From NCBI GenBank assembly GCA_964350135.1, contig CAYGJN010000139.1:1-5500 (forward strand): a stretch of 5,500 nucleotides of DNA, written 5' to 3'. Below are positions 1 to 5,468 of the stretch, in pieces; the stretch's first letter is position 1, and every line of letters starts with the position of its first letter. The translations under genes and the position numbers were made by a program. The DNA comes from CAYGJN01 sp964350135. Lineage in GTDB: Bacteria; Bdellovibrionota; Bacteriovoracia; Bacteriovoracales; Bacteriovoracaceae. The notes beneath the pieces are model-generated. The model was not told where the DNA came from, did no database searches, and worked only from the letters and a program-made list of their open reading frames with translations.

Positions 1-19
1 GGTGCCAGATCTTGGCACC
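1..19. terminator. Hairpin, probable bidirectional terminator after the protease gene
   Basis: The sequence has a perfect 7-bp inverted repeat, GGTGCCA and TGGCACC, around the 5-base loop GATCT. On the plus strand it is followed by a T-rich run (20-32), so it looks like a terminator for a gene entering from the left. On the minus strand it lies 27 bases beyond the stop codon of the protease gene and is preceded by an A-rich run, the usual layout of a hairpin shared by converging genes. The T-run needed for minus-strand termination would lie before base 1 and cannot be seen. Confidence 0.55.
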
Positions 20-45
20 TGTTGTTTTCTTCTTAATTTCACTTT

Positions 46-1278
46 TTAAATTTTGATTTCAGATATGGCCACAAAGGGTGAGTTTCTCATATTTCTTAGA
101 AGCCATTTTTCACTTAAGCAAGCATGACCTCCAAGACCCCAGCCCTCACTCCAAGAATTACTAGCAATAAAACAAAGTTTGCCTTCTGTTGAGTGAAGTT
201 TCTCAGGAAGTTTCATATAGCCAACTAAAAGATAAGCATGACCTTTGGAATGTTTATCAAGACCTGATTCAGTTTCTATCCCTTCAAATACAAGACCTTC
301 ATTATTATAATATTTTGCATCTAAAGTTGTTCCAACAATAACAGGATGATCTTGATCAATTTCTTTAATGACGTCATCTAAGGATTTTACATAGTCATAA
401 CCAGCAATTTTAACAACTCCTTGAGAGCATCCGCTTTTAAGTGGAACTTGAGTATCATTTCTACTAAGTCTTGATTTCATATAAGGACAATTTGATTCAG
501 TAGGAATATCTAATGAAGTTGATTTATGGCTATATTCAACCCCAAAGCCTACCCAGGAGCCTGCATCAGTACAAGGTGCTTGTCTGCATTTAGGTTTACT
601 GGCCCAATAAAAATATTGTTCTGAGAGATCTAGGTCACGATTTTTTTGAGCGGCCAAGATCTCAATTGCCCTTATAGCTGCAAAAGCTGAGCAAGTGGCC
701 CTCTTTCCCTGGTCTTTAATTGAAGGTGTAAATGCTCCAGAAATTAATTTCTTATCAAGCTTGATAGTTGTTTTAACAGGGATGTGTTCAACTTTAAGAG
801 TTGATTCTGGGACAGGAATTGGAGTGAGGTTTTCTTTATATTGATCGACTCTTTTAATATATGCTCTTCGCTCTTCTTGCCATTTTTTTATAGTCTCATC
901 GATTTCTTTTTGTTTTGTTATTATAAATTGATCTTGCTGCTTAAGCTTTCGAGTAAACCAATCATCAGCAGATTCTGTGAGACTTAATTTTTCACGAGAT
1001 CGGATATCTTTTATATTGCCTCTGGCCCTCGCTTTTTGTACTTCGACACTATCCTTACCTGAAGTTACCTGCCCAGTGAGTCCTTGCTTTTTCATAAGCT
1101 CTTCGCGAACTTTTTGTCGTTGAATCTCTAGTTTACTAAGACCGGTTGTTTTAGTTTCATAAGTGGTCTTTGTTTTTTCTATTCCAGCATAGTCAAAAAT
1201 CTTATCTTCAATAATTTGCTCAACAAGCATGGGTGTTGCTAAAGCAGTTGTAGAGAGAAGGATCAAAAAGTATTTCAT
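46..1278 (-). CDS. Exported papain-like cysteine protease (peptidase family C1A)
   Basis: This 410-aa protein is a probable secreted or periplasmic endopeptidase of the papain/cathepsin fold. A short signal peptide (residues 1-14, ending TALA before TPML) is visible. Residues 20-160 are rich in Lys, Glu and Arg and look helical or coiled-coil; I see no clear ERFNIN pro-region motif. The catalytic domain starts near 180. Q190 (oxyanion hole) lies six residues before C196 in DQGKRATCSAFA, as in papain, followed by H347 in GHAYLLVGY and N374 in NSWSEGWGLGG. The Trp that usually follows the catalytic Cys is Ser here. Further cysteines (231, 236, 264, 284, 369, 387) could form disulfides, fitting export. 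The ATG is preceded by GGAGGTG at good spacing (complement of 1283-1289), which supports this start. The substrate is unknown. The N-terminal region may be an inhibitory propeptide or a targeting segment. Family assignment is firm; role in predation or nutrition is inference. Confidence 0.9.
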   Translation of the reverse strand: MKYFLILLSTTALATPMLVEQIIEDKIFDYAGIEKTKTTYETKTTGLSKLEIQRQKVREELMKKQGLTGQVTSGKDSVEVQKARARGNIKDIRSREKLSLTESADDWFTRKLKQQDQFIITKQKEIDETIKKWQEERRAYIKRVDQYKENLTPIPVPESTLKVEHIPVKTTIKLDKKLISGAFTPSIKDQGKRATCSAFAAIRAIEILAAQKNRDLDLSEQYFYWASKPKCRQAPCTDAGSWVGFGVEYSHKSTSLDIPTESNCPYMKSRLSRNDTQVPLKSGCSQGVVKIAGYDYVKSLDDVIKEIDQDHPVIVGTTLDAKYYNNEGLVFEGIETESGLDKHSKGHAYLLVGYMKLPEKLHSTEGKLCFIASNSWSEGWGLGGHACLSEKWLLRNMRNSPFVAISEIKI

Positions 1279-1357
1279 AAAGCACCTCCAGATTGATCCG
1301 TTTTTAATGTTTCAATGGTAGGAGGCTCATTTGAATAGAGCAAGTTTCTTACAACTT

Positions 1358-1386
1358 CTTATATTGGGGGTCAGTTGGAACCGGCC
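1358..1386 (-). promoter_or_regulatory. Possible promoter of the protease gene
   Basis: On the minus strand a good -10 hexamer, TATAAG (1358-1363), lies about 80 bases before the protease start codon. The hexamer 17 bp upstream (1381-1386) is GGCCGG, which does not resemble a sigma-70 -35 box but is one of the two CCGGCC repeats of this region. If real, it would be an activator-dependent promoter. A second weak candidate lies further up: TTGAAA (1440-1445), 16 bp, TAAATT (1418-1423). Neither is decisive. Confidence 0.25.
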
Positions 1387-1419
1387 ATAAAAGCCCTTTT
1401 TGACACTGGTGCCGGCCAA
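1375..1419. promoter_or_regulatory. Paired CCGGCCA sites, candidate activator-binding region
   Basis: CCGGCCA occurs at 1381-1387 and 1412-1418, exactly 31 bp apart (about three helical turns), within the longer matches GGAACCGGCCAT and GGTGCCGGCCAA. The outer arms also form an interrupted dyad: TTGG plus CCGGC (1375-1378, 1381-1385) pairs with GCCGG plus CCAA (1411-1419). GC-rich blocks stand out in this AT-rich DNA. Relative to the predicted sigma-54 start point near 1494 the repeats lie at about -113 and -82, the usual distance for enhancer-binding-protein sites. An RNA hairpin or an unrelated regulator site is possible. Confidence 0.4.
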
Positions 1420-1448
1420 TTTAGAGTGTTTTTATCAGATTTCAATAG

Positions 1449-1463
1449 TTTAGACTGTCTAAA
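1449..1463. promoter_or_regulatory. Perfect 15-bp dyad, operator-like
   Basis: TTTAGAC T GTCTAAA is a perfect 7-bp inverted repeat about one central base. It ends four bases before the sigma-54 -24 element begins (about -45 to -31 from the predicted start). A protein bound here would sit against the upstream face of the sigma-54 holoenzyme, so a repressor or accessory-factor site is plausible. It is not followed by a T-run, so a terminator is unlikely. I do not recognise the regulator. Confidence 0.4.
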
Positions 1464-1467
1464 AAAT

Positions 1468-1484
1468 TGGCACAGGGCCTGCTT
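1468..1484 (+). promoter_or_regulatory. Sigma-54 (RpoN) -24/-12 promoter
   Basis: TTGGCACAGGGCCTGCTT (1467-1484) matches the family consensus TGGCAC-N5-TTGCW at all six -24 bases and at TGC plus the final T of the -12 element; only the first T is C. The invariant GG (1469-1470) and GC (1481-1482) are separated by exactly 10 bases. Transcription should start about 12 bases after the GC, near G1494. Such promoters need an AAA+ enhancer-binding protein, and candidate sites lie about 80-115 bp upstream. The structured RNA candidate begins within seven bases of the predicted start. Confidence 0.7.
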
Positions 1485-1493
1485 TATCTAATA

Positions 1494-1645
1494 GTGTGAA
1501 AAGTTAGTCTTTAAACAAGCGTTGCGAAAAAGACCTCAGATTTAATCTAAATCCTACAGACTAACTTCAACGAGGGAAACCTCGGTCGAAATCCCACCAA
1601 CACATACAATTTTCTTTTAAATCTGAGGTAGGCGCAACACTTAAA
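1494..1645 (+). ncRNA. Candidate sigma-54-driven pseudoknotted structured RNA
   Basis: No reading frame of useful length exists here, but the pairing potential is exceptional. Helix A is 1501-1510 with 1558-1567 (10 bp, perfect). Helix B is 1533-1545 with 1617-1629 (13 bp, perfect). Because A's 3' arm lies inside B's loop while its 5' arm lies outside, the two interleave as a pseudoknot. Outer helix P0 is 1517-1526 with 1633-1642 (GTTGCG/CGCAAC plus three pairs past one C-A mismatch), stacked under B through an A-rich internal loop. Hairpin C, CGAGG-GAAA-CCTCG (1571-1584), carries a GNRA tetraloop, which favours the plus strand as the transcribed one. Bases 1591-1624 contain no G and are probably partly single-stranded. 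The 5' end follows from the sigma-54 promoter. The 3' end is a guess just past P0; no plus-strand T-run terminator is seen, so it may be processed or longer. I could not match it to tmRNA, RNase P RNA, SRP RNA, GEMM or other families by eye. Confidence 0.55.
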
Positions 1646-1660
1646 AAGGGGCTCTGCCCT
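1643..1660 (-). terminator. Probable terminator of the 210-aa protein gene
   Basis: Read on the minus strand, GGGC-AGA-GCCC is followed by C and TTTTT (1643-1647), about 45 bases past the stop codon of the upstream minus-strand gene. The stem is only 4 bp but all GC. An overlapping alternative pairing, CCCT-AAG-AGGG (plus-strand 1657-1667), excludes it. The site also marks where the plus-strand RNA candidate would collide with minus-strand transcription. Confidence 0.45.
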
Positions 1661-1702
1661 AAGAGGGACATAAATAAGCTTTAGATTGGTTGTCTTATGG
1701 CC

Positions 1703-2335
1703 TTAGTTAAGGTCTTCGAAGTTTACATCTTTTGAAATTTTTACTCCTGAGAGCCCTTTATGATCGTCTTTTTTGATGAATGGGAAATGAATCTTTTCAG
1801 TTTTAGGAAAATCAACCTCAAAAGCAATACTAATAGTTTTGGGAACAAATTCTTGAAGCACACTTAAATAATTAAAATCAGAGATTTCCACACCCTCGGC
1901 CCTAAGGTCTGTAATTTCTTGCAGATAAGGAGAGTCGGAAAGAGGAGTTGGGCTAGCGTTTTTAACTACCATGGCCGCCTTAATTCTCTCTTTTGGAAGA
2001 TCATTTGTTTGTGCCCAAGTACTCATTTGGAAATAATCTAAATAAAATGTTGATCCACCATATTTCAAACGTCGAGTTTGTCCCAGGCGATCTAAAAATT
2101 TTCTTGTAGATGGATCTTTTGCTTTTCGCGCTAGTTTATCCAGGAGCTGGTGATCTTCGGTGCGAATAATATAATAACCAGGATCTTTAGTTGATTGGAA
2201 AAGCAGGTATTGAAAAGCAATACTCACCAAAGTGTAGAGTTTATGCTGGTTTAGGTGAATATGTGCTTCAGGGCTTTCAATAAGGAGTTTAACAGACTCG
2301 TATAGTTGTTGCTTAGTAAGCTGATCCGTAGACAT
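1703..2335 (-). CDS. Unrecognised 210-aa protein, probably cytoplasmic
   Basis: I do not recognise this protein. It has no signal peptide, no transmembrane segment, no cysteine and no obvious metal or nucleotide motif. Residues 1-60 look helical, including a hydrophobic helix around 32-47 (KLYTLVSIAFQYLLFQ). A basic stretch follows at about 65-92 (KLARKAKDPSTRKFLDRLGQTRR), which could bind nucleic acid or be a surface helix. The C-terminal third alternates hydrophobic and polar residues and looks like strands. The ATG is the only plausible early start, since the next Met is near residue 104; a GGAG (complement of 2346-2349) stands 10 bases ahead, slightly far. The gene is divergent from fusA and its 3' end faces the structured RNA candidate. 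A single transcription unit is likely, with a possible promoter near 2397-2425 and terminator near 1643-1660. Confidence 0.75.
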   Translation of the reverse strand: MSTDQLTKQQLYESVKLLIESPEAHIHLNQHKLYTLVSIAFQYLLFQSTKDPGYYIIRTEDHQLLDKLARKAKDPSTRKFLDRLGQTRRLKYGGSTFYLDYFQMSTWAQTNDLPKERIKAAMVVKNASPTPLSDSPYLQEITDLRAEGVEISDFNYLSVLQEFVPKTISIAFEVDFPKTEKIHFPFIKKDDHKGLSGVKISKDVNFEDLN

Positions 2336-2396
2336 AGGGCCAATGCTCCAAAAAAATAGTCAAAGTTGAAAGATAGCTGGGCATATTATTAGGGAA

Positions 2397-2425
2397 TCAA
2401 TATTTCGTAAAGCATTCTCAGTCAA
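2397..2425 (-). promoter_or_regulatory. Possible sigma-70 promoter of the 210-aa protein gene
   Basis: On the minus strand, TTGACT (2420-2425, five of six -35 bases) is followed after 17 bp by TATTGA (2397-2402), a weak -10. The predicted start near 2390 gives a leader of about 55 bases. An overlapping alternative uses TTTACG with TAATAT a little closer to the gene. AT-rich DNA makes chance matches common. Confidence 0.35.
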
Positions 2426-2472
2426 AATGTTATTTTTACTTAATTTCGTTCTAGAAATAGAGGGTGAGTTTC

Positions 2473-2505
2473 TGTATATTGTCATGGTTTTCATTATGAT
2501 ATTAA
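2473..2505 (+). promoter_or_regulatory. Possible promoter of fusA
   Basis: TATGAT (2495-2500) matches five of six -10 bases but has only a poor -35 (TGTATA, 2473-2478) at 16 bp. A good -35, TTGTCA (2479-2484), pairs with TATTAA (2500-2505) at a short 15-bp spacing. Either would start transcription near 2507-2512 and leave a leader of about 50 bases before the strong GAGGAG ribosome-binding site (2551-2556). The region is likely right; the exact boxes are uncertain. Confidence 0.35.
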
Positions 2506-2562
2506 GTGCGGAATAAGAGCTTTTGCTAAGCGTCTAATTTCTGTTGAATTGAGGAGATTCAA

Positions 2563-4728
2563 ATGAGTTTTCAAAAGACCCTTCCTAAAACTAGAAATAT
2601 TGGGATTTCGGCCCATATTGATTCAGGTAAAACTACATTAACTGAACGTATTCTTTATTATTGTGGACGAATTCACAAAATTGAAGATGTTCGTGGTGGT
2701 GGTGATGGTGCGAAGATGGACCATATGGAACTTGAAAAAGAGAAGGGGATTACGATCACTTCTGCAGCGACAACTGTTCATTGGACAGGGGTTAATGAGG
2801 CTGGGATCACACATGCAGAAGGTGATCAAAAAGAAATCAAAGTAAATATTATTGATACTCCTGGACACGTTGACTTTACTGTTGAGGTTGAAAGATCTCT
2901 GCGTGTATTAGATGGCGCGATCCTCGTTCTTTGTTCTGTAGCAGGAGTTCAATCACAGTCTATAACTGTTGACCGTCAGATGAAGCGTTACCGTGTTCCA
3001 CGTTTAGCGTTTTTTAATAAGATGGATAGAATGGGCGCGAATGCAGACAATGCAGTAAAAGCACTACGTGAAAAATTAAATCATAATGCTGTTCTTATGC
3101 AAATTCCTATTGGAGCTGAAGATCAATTTTGTGGTGTTGTAGATCTTATCGCAATGAAGGCCTATTACTTTGATGGGGATAATGGTGAGACTGTTCGTAT
3201 TGAAGCTATCCCAGCAGAACTTGTTGATGAAGCAAATTCAAAACGTGAAGAAATGCTAGATGCAATTAGTGAATTTGATGAGCAAATGATGGAAGATATT
3301 CTTGAAGGAAAAGAAATTTCTGAAGATGCAATTCATGAAGCTGTTAAAAAAGGTGTACAAAGTCTTAAAATGACAGCTTGTTATATGGGTTCTGCATTTA
3401 AAAATAAAGGTGTACAACCATTATTAGATGCAGTTGCAAGATACCTTCCTAGTCCTCTTACTGCAGAAAGATCAACGGCTATTAATAGTGAAGATAATTC
3501 TAAACTTACACTTGAGCCAGATGATTCAAAAGAACTTGTTTGTATGGCCTTTAAAATTACTGATGAGCAATTTGGCCAGCTTACATATACTCGTATTTAT
3601 CAAGGAACTTTGAAAAAAGGTGAGATGATCTATAACACGAGAACTAAGAAAAAAGTTCGTGTTGGTAGAATGGTACGAATGAATTCAAATGATAGAGAAA
3701 ATATCGATGATGCTAAAGCTGGTGATATAATTGCAATGGTTGGTGTTGATTGTGCTTCTGGTGATACCTTTGTGGGGAAACCAGATTTTACTCATATCTC
3801 TTGTGAAGGAATGTTTGTTCCAATTCCAGTGATTGAACTTAAAATTAGAGCAAAAGACAAAGATCATCAGGCAAAAATGTCTAAGGCCCTTTCACGTTTT
3901 ATGAAAGAAGATCCTACTTTTCATGTTTTTACTGATGAGGAATCAGGGGAGACAAGAATTGCTGGAATGGGTGAGCTTCACCTAGAAATATATGTCGAGC
4001 GTATTAAGCGAGAGTATAAAGCTGATGTTGAAGTTGGTGCTCCACAAGTTAATTACAGAGAAACAATTCAAGAAGAATCTAAATACGACTATCTACATAA
4101 AAAGCAAACTGGTGGTTCAGGTCAGTTTGGTCAAGTTGTTGGTTCAATTCGTCCACTTAGTGAAGATGATAAGGAAACTGAAGATCAAGTGTTTAAGTTT
4201 AATAACCTTATAAAGGGTGGGTCAATTCCAAGTGAATACATTCCAGCTTGTGAAAAAGGTTTCCAAGATATTATGGACAAAGGCCCATTAGCAGCCTTTC
4301 CTGTTATCAATGTAGAAGTTTTTCTTTCTGATGGTAAATATCATGATGTAGATTCATCTGATATGGCCTTTAGAATAGCTTCACGTCAGGCAATGAGACA
4401 GGCCATTAAATCAGCAAACCCAGTTTTACTTGAGCCACTTATGAAAGTTGAAGTAGAAACTCCAGATGAATATCAAGGGAATGTTATTGGAGATCTCTCT
4501 TCTCGTCGTGGAATTATTCAAGGCTCAGAGACTAATGATCAAGGGGACACAATTGTGAATGCATTTGTTCCATTAGCTGAAATGTTTGGTTACTCAACTG
4601 ATCTTCGTTCTATGACTTCCGGAAAAGCAGGTTTTACTATGGAATTTGCTAAGTATGCAGCATGTCCGAATAATATCCAAGAAAAAGTGATGAAAGAGCG
4701 TGCAGAGCAACTTGCAAATGACGATTAA
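2563..4728 (+). CDS. fusA: Elongation factor G (EF-G1 of the mitochondrial/spirochaete-like type)
   Basis: This 721-aa translational GTPase moves tRNAs and mRNA on the ribosome after peptide-bond formation. All GTP-binding motifs are present: AHIDSGKT (17-24), GITI with T64 of switch I, DTPGH (98-102), NKMD (152-155) and GSA (276-278). Domain II runs from about 322 to 420, III from about 423 to 497, IV from about 498 to 615 with the tip motif YHDVDSSD (593-600, H594), and V to the C-terminus (EMFGYSTDLRSMTSG, 673-687). Ser21 in the P-loop, GAKMDHMELE, KLNHNA and YFDGD resemble mitochondrial EF-G1 and the spdEFG1 group more than E. coli EF-G. An insertion (about 75-94) lies between switch I and DTPGH: 20 residues from W74 to NIID, against about 12 in E. 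coli and 5 in human GFM1. The start is fixed by GAGGAG six bases ahead. The gene stands alone with its own terminator, not in a str operon. The frequent CGT arginine and GGT glycine codons fit high expression. In spdEFG organisms a second EF-G handles ribosome recycling; that paralogue is not in this window. Confidence 0.97.
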   Translation: MSFQKTLPKTRNIGISAHIDSGKTTLTERILYYCGRIHKIEDVRGGGDGAKMDHMELEKEKGITITSAATTVHWTGVNEAGITHAEGDQKEIKVNIIDTPGHVDFTVEVERSLRVLDGAILVLCSVAGVQSQSITVDRQMKRYRVPRLAFFNKMDRMGANADNAVKALREKLNHNAVLMQIPIGAEDQFCGVVDLIAMKAYYFDGDNGETVRIEAIPAELVDEANSKREEMLDAISEFDEQMMEDILEGKEISEDAIHEAVKKGVQSLKMTACYMGSAFKNKGVQPLLDAVARYLPSPLTAERSTAINSEDNSKLTLEPDDSKELVCMAFKITDEQFGQLTYTRIYQGTLKKGEMIYNTRTKKKVRVGRMVRMNSNDRENIDDAKAGDIIAMVGVDCASGDTFVGKPDFTHISCEGMFVPIPVIELKIRAKDKDHQAKMSKALSRFMKEDPTFHVFTDEESGETRIAGMGELHLEIYVERIKREYKADVEVGAPQVNYRETIQEESKYDYLHKKQTGGSGQFGQVVGSIRPLSEDDKETEDQVFKFNNLIKGGSIPSEYIPACEKGFQDIMDKGPLAAFPVINVEVFLSDGKYHDVDSSDMAFRIASRQAMRQAIKSANPVLLEPLMKVEVETPDEYQGNVIGDLSSRRGIIQGSETNDQGDTIVNAFVPLAEMFGYSTDLRSMTSGKAGFTMEFAKYAACPNNIQEKVMKERAEQLANDD

Positions 4729-4741
4729 TTATAAATAAATT
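4712..4741 (+). promoter_or_regulatory. Weak candidate promoter for the lipoprotein gene, inside the fusA end
   Basis: Only 13 bases separate the fusA terminator from the lipoprotein ATG, too few for a promoter. The nearest candidate upstream is TTGCAA (4712-4717), 18 bp, TAAATT (4736-4741), each matching four of six consensus bases. It would start near 4748 and place the terminator hairpin at the very 5' end of the lipoprotein mRNA. Read-through from fusA is the alternative. Confidence 0.2.
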
Positions 4742-4750
4742 TAAATAGCT

Positions 4751-4779
4751 AAGGGACACTTAGGTGTCCCTTTTTTTTT
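4751..4779 (+). terminator. Intrinsic terminator of fusA
   Basis: GGGACAC (4753-4759), loop TTAG, GTGTCCC (4764-4770) and nine T's form a textbook Rho-independent terminator beginning 22 bases after the fusA stop codon. Two A-T pairs can extend the stem. The next gene's ribosome-binding site begins three bases after the T-run. Confidence 0.93.
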
Positions 4780-4792
4780 GCAAGGAAGTCAG

Positions 4793-5404
4793 ATGAAATA
4801 TATTTTTTTGTTATTATTCTCTCTTGGTTGTGCCAGTACACAAGATATAGAAAAAGAGAGAAAAATATTAAAGGGTAAAGTTGCTGACCATGCTCCTTAC
4901 AATTCGTCTTTTAATGCTTTTCAAAAAACAAAAGAGCATTGCAAAATATTTAATAAAATAGGTCGATTAGAAATTAAGCTTGATGAAAAGTCTAAAATTA
5001 TTAGGCAGTCAAAGGACAAATATGGCTATTTTGAAACAGTTTGTTTTACTAAGCGATCTTATATTAAAAGACTTGAAATAATAGCGCGTAATAGAGGCCT
5101 TTATGGTGAGAAATTTCTTGTTATTCCTAGAATAAGTTTTTTTAATGATAAAGGCACAAGGCTTAGTAATTTATATATTCAAAATAAAGGTAAAGAAGGG
5201 CTATCTGGCTCATATAGGTTCTCTGTAGATATTTCTACATGGAAAAATGAAAAGTATTATATGATTGTAGAAGCTGAAAATAGATTTGAAAAAAGCTCAC
5301 CTTCCTTTAATCAACAGTTAAAAAATAAAGATTCATTATTATTCTCGTTACCAGTAGGCATTTACTCATCACCAATTGGTTCAATAAACTTCATATTAAA
5401 ATAA
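4793..5404 (+). CDS. Predicted lipoprotein, 203 aa, function unknown
   Basis: The N-terminus MKYIFLLLFSLGCAST is a short lipoprotein signal peptide with the probable lipidated Cys at 13. The lipobox SLGC has Ser rather than Leu or Val at -3, so it is acceptable but not ideal. Cysteines at 50 and 84 could form a disulfide. After a charged linker (17-55) the chain alternates in strand-like fashion (GRLEIKL, KFLVIPRISFF, SYRFSVDIS, YYMIVEAE, GSINFILK), suggesting a small beta-sandwich. The order of strands, a mid-protein PRI-x-FF-x-D segment and a GSI-x-F-x-L ending recall MalM-like periplasmic proteins, but this is only an impression. The ATG is chosen because AAGGA (4782-4786) lies six bases ahead; a TTG at 4778 in the same frame falls in the terminator T-run and is rejected. 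It may be co-transcribed with fusA only by read-through. Confidence 0.8.
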   Translation: MKYIFLLLFSLGCASTQDIEKERKILKGKVADHAPYNSSFNAFQKTKEHCKIFNKIGRLEIKLDEKSKIIRQSKDKYGYFETVCFTKRSYIKRLEIIARNRGLYGEKFLVIPRISFFNDKGTRLSNLYIQNKGKEGLSGSYRFSVDISTWKNEKYYMIVEAENRFEKSSPSFNQQLKNKDSLLFSLPVGIYSSPIGSINFILK

Positions 5405-5430
5405 ATAGTGTTTTTTGCTTAAATCTTGCT

Positions 5431-5468
5431 AATCTAAGTTTATCTAGGTATTAGAGAAACTTAAGATT
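5431..5468. repeat. Long imperfect stem-loop downstream of the lipoprotein gene
   Basis: AATCTAAGTTT (5431-5441) pairs with AAACTTAAGATT (5457-5468) with one bulged base. After an A/G mismatch, TCTA (5443-5446) pairs with TAGA (5452-5455) around the loop GGTAT, giving about 15 pairs. No T-run follows on either strand, so it is not a standard terminator. It lies 27 bases after the lipoprotein stop codon and could be an mRNA 3' end structure, a leader element or an operator region for the next gene. Confidence 0.45.

Noticed and set aside
1..32. TTGGCAC at 13-19 as a second sigma-54 promoter
   Set aside because: The GC required 10 bases after GG is missing (TT instead); the sequence is better explained as a hairpin arm.
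1517..1642. Inverted repeats as ends of a small transposable element (MITE)
   Set aside because: The arms are interleaved and interrupted, there is no flanking target duplication, and no second copy is in the window; an RNA fold explains them better. A genome-wide search for copies would settle it.
1494..1645. Known structured RNA families: tmRNA, RNase P RNA, SRP RNA, c-di-GMP (GEMM) riboswitch, hammerhead ribozyme
   Set aside because: None of their signature sequences is present: no tag peptide frame, no GAGGAAAGTCC core, no GEMM core, and no CTGANGA before the GAAA-bearing hairpin.
2638..4213. Several 60-76 aa reading frames on both strands inside fusA
   Set aside because: They overlap a fully conserved gene, have no motifs or ribosome-binding sites, and look like chance frames in its other phases.
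4778..4792. TTG start extending the lipoprotein by five residues
   Set aside because: It lies in the terminator T-run, lacks a ribosome-binding site, and would spoil the signal peptide; the ATG at 4793 has AAGGA well placed.
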